From assembly GCF_022376445.1 (NCBI RefSeq), contig NW_025955230.1:1-53740 (forward strand): DNA of 53,740 nucleotides, given 5' to 3'. Under the pieces are notes generated by a model, which did no database searches, was not told the DNA's origin, and worked only from the letters and a program-made list of their open reading frames with translations. Position 1 is the stretch's first letter, and each line of letters starts with the position of its first letter. Positions 1 to 15,308 of the stretch are shown here, one piece after another. The position numbers and the translations under genes were made by a program. The DNA is from Fomitopsis serialis (Eukaryota; Basidiomycota; Agaricomycetes; Polyporales; Fomitopsidaceae).

Positions 1-60
1 CGTCTTTCCTTGTCTCTGCACCCTTAGCAGCCTCCTGAGGCGAGGAGAGTCTTTGCTGCG

Positions 61-4268
<4,208 letters not shown>

Positions 4269-5890
4269 ACCATACATGTTTCTATATTATTTTTGCGGTC
4301 TGTATTGCGCGGGTCCTGTTGCGTGTTAGACGGTGTATGATGTACTATACCTGCGTTTATGGTGCTTTCTGTAGTTTCTGTCCGGTTTATGCCGACACGT
4401 AAAGGTATGCCGAGGTTTGGCAGAGACGATGACGGTGCGCCGGGAGGCGAGGCGGGGGACCGGAGTCTCTGGTCTGAATCGGTAAGGCCAGGCTAGGGAG
4501 ACTGTCTGAAACGGAAAGGATGTTACTCTCACCCCAATAACAAGTCTTTTTGCTCATACTCACAGGGCCAGAGAAACACCGTTCCTGCGCGCACCACGAA
4601 ACTATAAACGGCCGGGGGCAGTGATACCTGCCGCCTGACTAGGTCACTAGCAAGGTTGGAGACTGCGCTTTTTTGGCCGCTTCTCATGCACTGGCAGGAC
4701 CAAGCGGCTTCGCACGAGCGATCTTCTGGGAAGGGGGGAAGGCACGGTGTGGAAGAAGAGTGCAAGCCGAGTGAAAGCGCTCTGACCTTGCAGGGGCAGG
4801 TTAAGTACCGCGATGAGATCGCAATCTCAGATTCTCTGTTTGACTTGGTGGCGTGAGTGCGAAGATGGCCCGGCGACCTTGGTCATCTACTCATCATGAT
4901 GCACCTGCCAGCCTTGAGTGCCACTGGCAGTCCTGACAGCAGAAATATCGGACGGCGCGCTCGGAGAGGCACTGAGAAAGGCGCGGGTGGATTCGGGTGC
5001 TGTACCATCTAAACAGACTGATGTGGTTCCGTGAACGGGAGCCCCACTGATTCCTCCATACGACTCAATCGACTCATCATGCAAGTGTATTCGCATGGTA
5101 TCACTCAGAGTCGGACACTCCGCCAACATCGGATACTCTTGAGGGGCTTTGTTCCCTCACTCGACGTTCGCATCGTGCGTCGTGCCTGATACGAGGCAAT
5201 GGGAGGGCGGCAGCAGTGTAGCAAGGGCGGCCACAGCTGTTCTAGAGGTGCTGCACAGTTACGCGTTGGAATCGAATAATTACAAATAGTGCCCTACTAA
5301 GTTTTGGATCATTTTTTTCCTTTCAAGTGTCTACTATACCATGTCTTGAGACGGCGTGCTTTCGAGCAATGGTCTCTACCAGACGCGCCCGGTCACGCAC
5401 ACGTGACCGCGTTACTCGCGCAAAGATACCGAGGATTCAGGAGCGTGAGGGGACGACTTTCATCTGCTTGAGTACCAGGATCTGCTTAATTCTCGAACTT
5501 GTGTGGACTCATCTCTCGCTGCTACATGTGCGCTACCTCACCTAAAATCTTCTATGCGGTATGCCTTGGTTATGTCGGATCAGCATAGTAAGTATACCGC
5601 TGCGGTGCTGTCCAGCTGGAGACTTACTCATCCAAGTGTGCGTACGCACTTCCTTTCATTATCACCCTTCTGGGATGATGAACACGACATCAGTACGACA
5701 TCATGGTGCCCATTTGTGTAGGTTTGTGCGATGATGGAAGCCAGCAGTGGCGACGCGAGGCAGGCGAGGGCTTCTGCACGCGTGCTATTTATTAATATGC
5801 GAGGCGGTCGGGAGCGAATGGGAGGGCGCGTTGGGTGGGGCCCGGCGGTGCCCTGATTGGGCGGCGGGGACGTCGGCGGGCGTCTGCGGG
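4269..5890. other. Intergenic region without recognisable gene
   Basis: This stretch of about 1.6 kb follows the acetyltransferase stop. Open frames in it are short and none resembles a known family or can be joined through plausible introns. It should contain the 3' untranslated region of the acetyltransferase. The right-hand end passes into the protease promoter. Confidence 0.6.
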
Positions 5891-5895
5891 GGTGG

Positions 5896-5997
5896 CCAAT
5901 CGCGTGTGGGGAGGCGGCCTGGCAACGGAGGTGGCCGCGGTCGCTTTCGAAGCCCACGAAGGCCCCTCGACAAGGCGCAGGCCAGGCGACTTATATA
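5896..5997 (+). promoter_or_regulatory. Promoter of the aspartic protease: CCAAT box and TATA box
   Basis: A CCAAT pentamer sits at 5896-5900 and a second one in reverse orientation (ATTGG) just upstream near 5855. A TATATA element lies at 5992-5997, about 160 bp before the start codon. It is followed by a long CT-rich stretch (about 6025-6125), typical of strongly expressed basidiomycete promoters. Positions are seen; activity is inferred. Confidence 0.6.
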
Positions 5998-6159
5998 CTC
6001 CAGCGTCCGCTATGCTGCTCTGGTTCCCCTCTTCTTCTCTTCATCCTCTTCCCAAGGCCGGGCCTTCAGCTGTGCTTTCCTTTCTACGGCTGTCCTCTCT
6101 TTCCCTGTCCTCTCCGTCCCTGTCAGGTCACAGTCCATCCCCCTCAGGCAGGCCCAGCC

Positions 6160-8009
6160 ATGCAGCTTCCGGTTTCTCTTCCCGTCCTCCTGGCGTCCCT
6201 CTTCCTCTCGCTCGCTCTGTTCGGCGATCCCGCGATCGCTGCACCTGCGAAGCGCAATGCGAAGATGATCACGCTGCCGCTCAAGCGTGCACACCAGGCA
6301 CGGACCGATGTCCACCCGCAAGTCGTGCGTCCAACACAATCCATCTAGCAGTCACGTCGGTCTCACTTGATTTCTGTGCAGTTCTTGCAGCAGCACCTTA
6401 ACCGCAGTCTCAAGCGCTACGCGCGCATGACCGGGAACATCCAGCCAAGCAGGCGCTCGCTCGAAGCAAAACTACACAGACGTATGGAAGCCACTGAGCC
6501 TCTCATCGGCCGTGCGAACCGCAAGCGGTCCCGTAACCTCACGAAGAGGAGTAGCAGCGTTGTAGGCGCGGCCGCGAACAGTTCGTCGTCCGCAGCAAAT
6601 GCGTCCGCCACTGGTGCGGCGGCCAGTGCAGCTAACTCAACGGCTGCCGCGGGTAGCGCTGCACCTGCTGCCACTGGCGCCGCCTCTACCGCCCAAGGCT
6701 TCCCCGAAATTGACCTCGAGGCTCAGACGAACGGTGGACTGACTGCCGCAAACACGCCCACCACTAGCAACACCCTTGGGCTTGATATTGAGTGGGCAAT
6801 GGAGCTACAGTAAGACTTCTTGCATGCCCTGACGTCGATTTGCAGGGCGAATGATGTGGGCTACATCGCGACTGTGCAGATGGGTACCCCGGCGCAGGAC
6901 TTCAAGTTCCTTATGGACACCGGCTCTGCAGACATGTGGGTAGGCTCTGAGAGTTGCACGACGCAAGGTACCACCCAAGGTTGCGTGCGTATACACAGCT
7001 CTCGTTTGGAACTTTCCGTTTGACATTGCATGTTTGATAGGGCAACCACACGTTCCTGGGCACCAACAGCTCCTCAAGCTTCGCCGAGATTGGTCAGCAG
7101 TTCCAGGTCACATACGGTACCGGCGAGGTGCAGGGCGTGACGTGCAGTGACAACGTCAACATTGCCGGCCTCGCGTTGAACAACCACACCTTTGGTGTTG
7201 CGAACGTCGAGAGCACTGATTTCTCAGCCGATACCGTTCCCTTTGATGGTCTGATGGGTCTTGCGCAGTCCGTACGTGCAACGACTTCGCTCTGCTCTCG
7301 CGGTCCCATGTAATTCATCACGCCACACGCAGGGCCTCTCCGAGGAAGGTGTGAGCACCCCACCGGAGTCGCTCGCAGCCGGCGGACTCATCGAACAAGC
7401 GATCACCTCCTTCAAGATCTCGCGGCTCGCCGACCAGCTCAACGACGGTGAGATAACCTTCGGGGCGCTCGACACGAGCAAATTCGACCAGGCCTCGCTC
7501 GTCACCGTCGCCAACGTGAGCCCGCAGGGGTTCTGGGAGGCGGCGATGGACGCGGTCACCGCGGACGGGCAGGACCTCGGGCTGCAGAACCGCTCCGCGA
7601 TCCTCGACACGGGCACGACGCTCATCGTCGCGCCCCAGACGGACGCGGCCGCGGTGCACGCGGCGATCCCCGGCGCGCAGAGCGACGGCCAGGGCGGGTT
7701 TACGATTCCGTGCACGAGCAACACGAGCGTCGCGCTGGCGTTTGGGGGCGCGCAGTTCGCGATCGACCCCGTGGACATGCTGTTCACGCCTGTGGACCCG
7801 GCGAACCCCACGGGCGACTGTGTCTCGGGGATCTCGGCGGGTGAGATTGACGGCGCGACGACCTGGCTGGTGAGTGGTGGTGACACGCCTCGTGGTTGAA
7901 GACTTGCTGATGCGACGTGCCTCTGCAGGTCGGCGACGTCTTCCTCAAGAACGTCTACATGTCCGTCAACCAGAACACGAACCAGATCTCGCTCGCGAAG
8001 CTCGTCTGA
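6160..8009 (+). CDS. Secreted pepsin-like aspartic protease (family A1)
   Basis: Extracellular acid endopeptidase. Exons fit 6160-6324, 6382-6809, 6846-6984, 7041-7271, 7333-7869, 7929-8009 (526 aa). The N-terminus is a signal peptide with a hydrophobic core (LPVLLASLFLSLALFG) cut near AIAAP, followed by a basic propeptide. The two catalytic motifs are visible: DTGSADMW in the first lobe and LDTGTTLIVAP in the second; the flap tyrosine is in FQVTYGTGEVQG. The family shares this bilobal fold with polyporopepsin-type enzymes of wood-decay fungi. Odd: between propeptide and mature enzyme there is an Ala/Ser-rich low-complexity stretch of about 40 residues (around residues 120-160), which may be removed with the propeptide or act as a linker. 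The C-terminus ends right after the fold (ISLAKLV), so there is no GPI anchor signal. The ATG at 6160 is chosen because it opens the signal peptide and follows the TATA box. Confidence 0.95.
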
Positions 8010-9525
8010 GCGTGCCCTCACCCCGCCCCGCCACACCCACACTGACCCCCACTGGCGCCTCCACGTCACGCGTCACGATCCACCTACCTACACGTACCGT
8101 ATCGTTCACTGCTCTGCACGGACTCGCCTGCTCGCTCTCGGACACTCGCTCACGGACTCGCTGCTCTCTACACTAGCCACTGACTGCGGACTCTCCCGGA
8201 CATTGCTGCCCCGACGGACATCGCTACTGGAGCTAGTAGTACTTAGCGCACCGCACCCACTGTACTACCACTGCTGACTCGGATACACGGATTGGGCGTT
8301 CCTTGCTCCCCCCTTTCTCTCCCCTCCCCCGCCCCGACTGCTTGCATTCGTGTTGTTCTCGCTGTCGTTCCCTTCGTCGTTACATCATACGTTTGTCGTT
8401 GGTGCCGCCCCCGCTGTTTGCTCCCTTTCTGTGCAGGGGCGGTACCGTACGCACAAGCACGCGCACCCACACATCACATTGCAATACAATGAGAGCAAGG
8501 CCCGCTGTAGCGGGGAAGCACAGATGAATCATCCTAGGTGCGCGATAGCCTGCTAGAACGTACTCGAGGTGAATGGTATGTACATATATTCTCGTGAACG
8601 CCTCCGCATCTGTTTGCAGACTTCCGAACTTCGGAGCCAGGGTGACGCGCTCACGTGCGTGTGACGGAGCGCGTTTCTGCCTTTAGACTCCAGTGAGTCT
8701 GGGAGTCTGAGACTGATGATGGAAGACCGCGAACTGTCGTTGTTATGCATTGGTGCTGTGATGTGACTCGCATTATACAACGCGACGAGGGAGTGGCGGT
8801 GCTGGATGCTGTTGAAATGAGGCTGTACAGAGTGCAGTAGAGCTGTGACTCGCTGAGGTCGGACGCGATGTTTGCCTTAGCCTGACGCCTCCAGGTCCAG
8901 GACTGCTGCGACAATTCACTTATGTGTCGAACTGGGGACACTCGATGGACGCGTCGACAGGTTCCGTGATGTCGTTCGAGGCAAAACGGAATGGGTGAAC
9001 AGTCTCATGCATTACGGTCGGCCAATCAAGAAGCTTAGGACACAACGTCTTCGTCTACCATACTATCAAACGTCGGTTGACGCAAGCAAGGCATAAAGTG
9101 TAGTATATTGTACGCATTGACTAAGGTACATGACTATCGGAACAAGCGATACTTACCATTGAGCGAACGAGTATGCAACGCAGCTACATCCTCCCACAGA
9201 GCAGATGAGACGCGATCGGTACACACCGTTCATACCCCTGGTCCCCGACGCTACTTTGCTTTGCGGCGCGAAACCGCGCGGACCTATGCAGTTGCATGAT
9301 CGGCAGAACCGACGGATGAACCATGCTCACCGAACGACGCTGCAGCAACGACGAAAACTCCTTAGGCAAATTCGGCGCGAGTTGGTTTCCCCTCGCGCTC
9401 GCGTCAAGCGGCGCGAGGGTACTTATCCCGAGAACCACGTAAAGGTCCGCGCCCGGACGGACACCGCACGAGTGCAGGTGCCCGCCCGCCCTCGAGGGCC
9501 TCTTGTAGGCTCTTGCTGCAGCCTC
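8010..9525. other. Gene-free region downstream of the protease
   Basis: The first few hundred bases are C-rich and probably the protease 3' UTR and flank. Frames on both strands are short and low in plausible protein sequence. I see no gene or mobile element here. Confidence 0.55.
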
Positions 9526-10328
9526 GCTTGCGGCGCTTGACCCTTGAGGCCTTGAGGTTGAAGTTGACGCGGCTCAACTTGCAGCGCTTGACGTCGGCCC
9601 ATCTTGACGCAGCCCCCGCTTCCGGCGATTGACCCTTGACGTTGCTGTTGACGCAGCTCAACTTGCAGCGCTTGACGATCCGGACGGCCCACTCCTTGAC
9701 GCAGCCCTCGCTTCCGGCGCTTGACGGACCTTGAGGTTGACGCAGCTCGTCTTGCAGCTCTTGAGGCAGCCTCCCTCCTTGCGGCGCTTGACCCTTGAGG
9801 TTGAAGCTCGACTTGCAGCGCTTGACGGCCCGACTTGAGGCAGCCCCGCTTGCGGCGCTTGACGATGGCCCGCCCCGACTTGAATCAGCCCGTTTGGGGC
9901 GCTTGAACCTCGGTGTTGACGCAGCCCCGCTTGCAGCGCTTGACCCTTGCCCTTGCCGTCGTCACCCGCCACGACTTGAGGCTGCCAACCTTGCGGCGCT
10001 TGACGGCGGCCTCGTTGAGGCAGCCCCTGCTTCCGGCGCTTGACCCTAGAAGACCTTGCACTGGAGGCAGCTACACTTGCAGCGCTTGACCCTTGCGTCA
10101 TCTTCTCCCAGCGACTTGATGCAGCCTATGTTGCGGCGTTTGACAGCGGTTGACCCACTGGAGGCAGCTACACTTGCAGCGCTTGACCCTTGAACTAACT
10201 GACGTGAGCGACGTTAGCAGGGAACAACGGAGCGAACAGCTGAATTACGTACCAACAAGTAGGCGAGCTGCGACTCGGAGAGGCGGCCTCGAGCAACGTC
10301 TTGAAGCAGCGGAGTTGCAGCGCTTGAC
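9526..10328. repeat. Irregular tandem array of a TTGACGCAGC-N(5-6)-TTGC(A/G)GCGCTTGAC block
   Basis: Seventeen copies of a 12-base core, GC(A/G)GCGCTTGAC or a one- to three-base variant, start at 9530, 9581, 9622, 9665, 9714, 9754, 9781, 9815, 9852, 9895, 9933, 9993, 10033, 10079, 10133, 10176 and 10317. Most are preceded about 14 bases upstream by TTGA(C/G)GCAGC, giving a block of about 29 bp. Blocks are separated by variable filler, often CCTTGAGGTTGA-like. Spacing runs from 27 to 60 bp, with one gap of 141 bp before the last copy. All copies point the same way. The + strand is rich in TGA stops; the minus strand has long open frames only as a by-product. It is best called a diverged minisatellite; function unknown. 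Confidence 0.85.
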
Positions 10329-11608
10329 GACCCGGTCTTGCCTCAGAACTTGACTATGTAGCCAAGGATTAGTGTATGAGTGAGGACGATAAACGAAGAC
10401 CTGCTCACCATTTACAGAGCCACATAAACTTGCGGTGATCCCAGTAATCAGCTCAACGTATACTAGACAGAACATATAGCGCAGGCGAACATGCAGAACA
10501 CAGACAAGCAAGAGAAAAGAAGACACAGTACAGAACAGGCACAGCGACACGTTCTTAAGTGGTCGATCTTGCGGCTGACTGGTGGCTGGGAGTGGCAGAG
10601 GCTGACAGCGAGTGTGGCGGCGAACACCGGATAGGACTTGTGGCTGACGAACGAATGAGACAACGCCAGAGAACGTCAGGATACACTCCTTGACCGAGGG
10701 GTATAACATACCTTGACGAGTGGCGTTGGTGGCGTACACCCCTACGCCCGCAGTGGCTCACTACACGGCGATGTCAGTAAGCGGGGACCTAATATCCCGT
10801 AGCAGCTACGAGTAAGTTACAAGACAAGGACACGCCCCAATGACATGACATGGGAGGGGGGATGAGAGGAAAGGGAGATGATGGGACGAGAAGAAAGACG
10901 AACTGGGCGGAAGGTGCGGATAGCTGCTTCCTTTATACGCGCGGGCGGGAGTGGCACACTTCTTGCACACGGCCCAAATCCGGGCATGGTCCACGGAAGC
11001 TCTGTTTCACCGCCCTATCGATGTGCTCGGGCCAATCAATCACTTGCAGATCACCTCATGGGACTTTGTGGGTCCACACCGCGTCCAAATGCGGAACAAT
11101 GGACGACTGGGAATGGCAACTGCTTGGCACGCGCCGCCGCGCCGGTCCAGGCATGTGGAAGAAGCAGCTTGCACAATAGACAACGGAAAAGATTTCCAAC
11201 GTCTGATGTGCGGTCTTCTGGCTGCAGAGCTCTCCGGACAGTGAGGCAGGAGGGCCATGGCATGGAGGGACGGATAAGATGAGGAGGATCCGGATCCGGA
11301 AGCGCTGAGTCCCGCTGGCATCGATCTGGATCTAAGGAAGTGCACGGTCCGGATAGCGCGCCATTTCGCAGCGGGCGGCTGCGGGCCGCTCCCCCGCAGA
11401 GCTCGCCCGCCCGGCGCCGGCGGCTCTGCGTGGCGTGACCGCGTCCAAATTGAAAGACGCGTCGCACCGTGACGACCGCGACTTGCACACGACCCTGCCC
11501 TTCCACAATTGTACCTCTCTGTTCCCTCCACAAGTGTCAGTAATTCACGCCTCATAGAATGCCATTGTGCTGCTAACATCTTAGTAGACTGTCCGCAGGC
11601 GCAACGCA
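10329..11608. other. Gene-free region between repeat array and MYND gene
   Basis: No convincing gene is visible. The right end should hold the promoter of the MYND-finger gene. The only structure noted is one copy of a direct repeat at 11296-11353, described separately. Confidence 0.5.
11296..11353. repeat. Direct repeat copy 1 flanking the MYND gene
   Basis: It shares with 13833-13905 the ordered blocks CCGGAAGC(G/A)CTGAGTC, CCCGCTGGC, CATCGATCT, TAAGGAAGTGCACGGT and CGGA. This copy is shorter (58 bp against 73 bp) because it lacks the bases between the first three blocks. Confidence 0.75.
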
Positions 11609-13204
11609 ATGACCGAGGTAGCCGAGGTAGCTCTGTTTTTCTCATCCTGCATGAAGGATCCGGCGCGTCCAACCCACTGCGCTAGGGTTCTGTGCAGCTG
11701 TCTTCAGGTGTTGGATCGTTCGGAATCAGATGAACCCTACGCGCTGTACCAACCCTACCTCATGCCTGAAAACGAAGATTACGAGGACATCCGTGGGACA
11801 TACCCCGAGGAGGCCCTGAATGCATCCGTCACATTCCTGAGCCTGCCCCGCTCAAACAAGGAGACCTCGGACCTCGATGACTTCCTCAGTACGTGCTCAT
11901 GCTCATTGTCGTCGGCCAATAATGTGACAGAGCTGAGCCTGTTGCTGTGGCTGCGTACATTCGAGACTGCTCGTCGGTTCACCCTCCGGGACTTAGTCGA
12001 AGCGCTCATCCGCCACCTCGGCGGTGTACTCAACCATGCAGTCGAAACAAAGACTGTTGGGGTTACTACTAGGCGATAAGCGGCCTCATCAAGCACCACA
12101 AAAAGCATGCCGGAAAGCCTCTTTGGCCCACGGACACCAGCCAACTCATCCCTTACGGCCTCGAGCAGTCAACGAAGGGATACGCCACGTCGTTCCGCTT
12201 GTGTCGCGACGATAGATTCCAGGAAACCCTTCTACTCGTCACCGGAATGCTTGCTATCTGTGGTGGAACCATTCATTCACCATCTACTCCGATTCCAGCC
12301 TGAATGGCCGTTGAAAGTCACCCGACTCACTACTGCTGTTTGTGAAGAACGCAACCAGACGCTAGGAGAGCCCATCGACATCGTCACCCAGGCAAGCTGG
12401 GTGTACATACTCGTCCTTGTCATGCAATTCTCTGGACATATCGCGAACTTCGGACAGGTGGATCCATCAGACCTCGTGCTCTTCGTTCGCACGATCGTTA
12501 AATACGAGGGCTCGGACGAGGCCCGCATCCAAGGCCTTCTCTTCGTATGCGACACCATCCTCAAACACCTCCCGCTCTTCCGTGAGGGAACGACTCTTTT
12601 CACGGAGGATATGATCAGCCAGTTCACCCATTTCTTCGCCCACATTGGAAACACATGCTACTACGTCAGGCTCCCAGGGGATACAACAGCCTACCACCCA
12701 GCGATCCTCCGCCAGTACGTGAATCTGGTCACCTCTATTCAGGACCCATTGAGCATGGCCTTCAATGGCTTCGGCTGGGCATCCAGGGCGCGGCACTGCT
12801 GCGCGCCAGAGTGCGGTGAAACGTTCGCCACCGCCGGCCGCGCGTTCGCCCGCTGTTCAGGTTGCAGTGTCCTACGCTACTGCTCGCGTCCGTGCTAGTC
12901 ACGCGCCTGGAAGCACGCGACGGTCCCACACAAGGATGTCTGTACGAAGCTGCGCGTGTTGAGGGAGCGGACACACCTCCCGCAGGATCGAGAGTTAAAC
13001 CGCGATAGCGATCGCCAGGCGTTTGTCGATGCGTGCAGCGCGGATGGGGAGCTTGCGGTGTTTGCGCAGGACTGGGGGAAGCATTGGCACGAGTTGACCG
13101 TCGCGCGGCGGAACCACGGTGAGGGCTTTGACCCGGATGCGTACCGGGCGTGGCAGATATCGCCAGCTACCGGGCTCGGTGTTCAGATCGCTGGTTCGAG
13201 TTGA
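11609..13204 (+). pseudogene. MYND zinc-finger protein gene interrupted by an in-frame stop
   Basis: The reading frame from 11609 runs to 12025, where a 47 bp intron (12026-12072, GTACTC...CTAG) leads in frame into a segment containing IKHHKKHAGKPLW. A second frame change follows. It can be bridged by a weak intron at 12238-12298 (GTCACC donor), otherwise it is a frameshift near 12240-12260. From about 12299 the frame runs through a helical region to a C-terminal MYND finger: CCAPECG, then RCSGC and RYCSRPC. Directly after that cysteine a TAG (12896-12898) interrupts a sequence that continues in the same frame as SRAWKHATVPHKDVC, which is the rest of the finger, and on to 13204. MYND fingers usually have Gln here (CQ..W), so CAG to TAG is the simplest explanation. 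MYND proteins are numerous in agaricomycetes; the substrate is unknown. Read as a recent pseudogene, a sequencing error or a truncated allele. Confidence 0.75.
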
Positions 13205-13969
13205 GCCTTTCATATACGCATGATATTAGCGTCGCTCAGAACCGCCGTGGCACGACGATGTTATCCTCAGCAACAAGCATCGTATGTGTTACGGCTGACG
13301 GTGTTTTAGTTACCAATTTAGATCTTGGCTACGTCGATGATAACTCCTGCAGTTGTTCCTGCTGGCAAATTGACTACCGGCGTCATGCGAGTTAGGGACG
13401 AATGCAGTGTGGTTATGCATCATGGGCACTCCAGCTCACCAGTAACACCCTAGGATATCACACACCGCTTCACCCAGGTTGTGGGCTAGTAATGGTCGAG
13501 TACAAGGTGAGTTCTGTCGGTGTTTAAGGTATTCTGCACGCTAAACTACATTGTGAAGTGCAAACTCTACACCGTCCACTGGCAGATGCCGGACGTAACC
13601 TCGACCAAACCACAGGATACCGCGACGACCTCCCGACTCCTGCTCTCCCGCCCGCGGGGATCGTTTAGCGTCCGGCTACCGTACCGATTCCTAGTCTAAC
13701 GACCGAACTCGGGGAGCGTACCAGACCGAGACACCGTGTCTTAGTGAACAGCGTCTGGAGTGGGAGTCTTTTTGCATTCGATGTCGCCACCACACTTGAT
13801 ACCCGCTACGGCGTACGCGTGAGGCCCGGAACCCGGAAGCACTGAGTCAGCCTCCCGCTGGCGAGTCGAATGCATCGATCTATGTAAGGAAGTGCACGGT
13901 TCGGAAGGCCGGTACGTACTGCGTATAATACATATGTTGGCTGAATACATCACTTATGAGTCGATGACT
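13205..13969. other. Convergent intergenic region
   Basis: It separates the end of the MYND gene from the end of the PRISE reductase. No gene is visible. It holds the second copy of the direct repeat (13833-13905). Confidence 0.5.
13833..13905. repeat. Direct repeat copy 2 flanking the MYND gene
   Basis: This is the 73 bp partner of 11296-11353 in the same orientation, about 2.5 kb away. It includes a perfect TGAGTCA at 13843-13849, which in copy 1 reads TGAGTCC. Confidence 0.75.
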
Positions 13970-15308
13970 TCACTGCTTCACCGACCACCCGGCAAATCTG
14001 CCCATTGCCTTGGGCAATATCTTTTCGCTCTCGAGCTGGTCGAACACCTTCTCCAAGCTCTCCCACGTATCGTGGTACCCCGTCCACCCCGCAGTCCTCG
14101 CCTTGCTCATGCTGACGATGAGGTCATAGTTGCGGCCCAACACGAAGCCCGTGAACATCCACGTCGCCTTCTCGAACGCGTCCTTCTCGAGACCCTCCCG
14201 CTCAGCGAGGCGGTTCCAAGCCGCCTGCACCTCCGGCTTCTGGCTCCACTTCGCGAGGTCGATCGTCTGCTCGACGTGCGACTGCGGCGCCTTGCCCTGC
14301 AGTCCCAGCCCCTTCGCCAAGATCGAGATCGGTGGGTTGTCCGCCATGGGCACATCGGACGCGTCCGGTGCGGGGCGCGAGAACTGGTCCGCGGGGACAT
14401 TCATCCCGTAGCGCGCGGCGAGCTTCGGCCACATGTTCGACCAGCTCTCGACATCGCCGTTCACGACGTTGAACGCCTGGTTCTTCGCGCCGGGCGCGGT
14501 CGCGGCCCACACGCAGAACTCGGCGTGCAGCCGGCTGTACGTAAACGAGTCGAACTTCTCGTAGAACGTCGCCCCGCCGGGGAAGGGCAGCCCGCCTGTG
14601 CCGAGTTCGCGGTGCACCGCGGCGTAGAGCCCGATCGACGCGGCGAGGTTCATGAAGTTGCCTTTGGCGAAGCCGATGACGTCGTTTGGGTAGGTGACGA
14701 CCCACTCGATGTTATGCTTTGCGCTGAAGGCGTGCAAGCTGCGCTGTTGGCGATAGTAGAAGTTGGGTGGGTAGGGCGGCTCGGGGAGCCAAGGATCAGA
14801 CTCGACCATGGGGTTCTTGGGGCGACCGAGGTGGACGCCATACTGCTTGCATCCGGTGACCAAGACGATACGCTTGATATGCGAGACGGCATTGTTGATC
14901 TCGAGGGCTTTGAAGAGGTTCTCCAGCATATCACCTATACAGGTTGAGCCTCGTTCAACGTGACTCAGATGTTGGCAGCTCACCGTTGACTTTGGTGTTG
15001 TCCTCCTCCGAATCCTTCTGTAGATACGCAGCGAAGAAGACATAATCAGCAGACACGCCCTTCAGCTCCTTCGCCATCTCCTGCGCATCCGCAGTGAGGT
15101 CGATGAAGTTATGGACGACGTTGGATGGGTACGCGTCCTTCTTCGAACGTGAAAGCGCGTGAACCGTAGTCCATTCTTGTGGATGACGTCCGAGCTCGTA
15201 GACAATCTCGCGACCGAGGATACCTGGAGCAGCATGAATGACAATACGACCTCTTCGAGGGCTCATATGAGACTCACCAGTTGCGCCAGTAACGATTGCG
15301 GTCGGCAT
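13970..15308 (-). CDS. PRISE-like short-chain reductase (progesterone 5-beta-reductase/iridoid synthase-like SDR)
   Basis: NAD(P)H-dependent enone reductase of the atypical SDR class; substrate unknown. Three exons fit perfectly: 15308-15278, 15223-14984, 14934-13970, giving 411 aa. The N-terminus carries the Rossmann motif TGATGxLG, split by intron 1 (TGATG|ILG). The family-typical lysine is in VTGCKQYG and the tyrosine in NFYYRQQ. The segment WVVTYPNDVIGFAKGNFMN matches the conserved RP..I.G.....N part of the family, and FNVVNGDVESWSNMWPKLA is the usual C-terminal core. Many fungal relatives sit in secondary-metabolite clusters, but here the neighbours are unrelated. A TTATAAG element at about 15391-15397 lies some 85 bp upstream of the start. 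Confidence 0.9.

Noticed and set aside
7224..8069. Minus-strand open frame of 281 codons
   Set aside because: Antisense to the last exons of the aspartic protease; no promoter and no protein family.
9658..10101. Long minus-strand open frame over the repeat array (147 codons)
   Set aside because: It follows from TGA-rich repeats on the plus strand giving few stops on the minus strand. Frames shift between copies and no start or splice context supports a gene.
9526..10328. Array as a CRISPR locus
   Set aside because: Repeats are degenerate, spacing is irregular (27-60 bp), the host is a fungus and no cas genes are present.
12856..12898. Intron GTTCAG...GCTAG that would remove the TAG in the MYND gene
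   Set aside because: It would also delete the central cysteines of the finger, so it does not restore a working domain.
13892..14947. Plus-strand open frame of 351 codons
   Set aside because: It is the antisense shadow of the PRISE reductase, whose coding evidence is far stronger.
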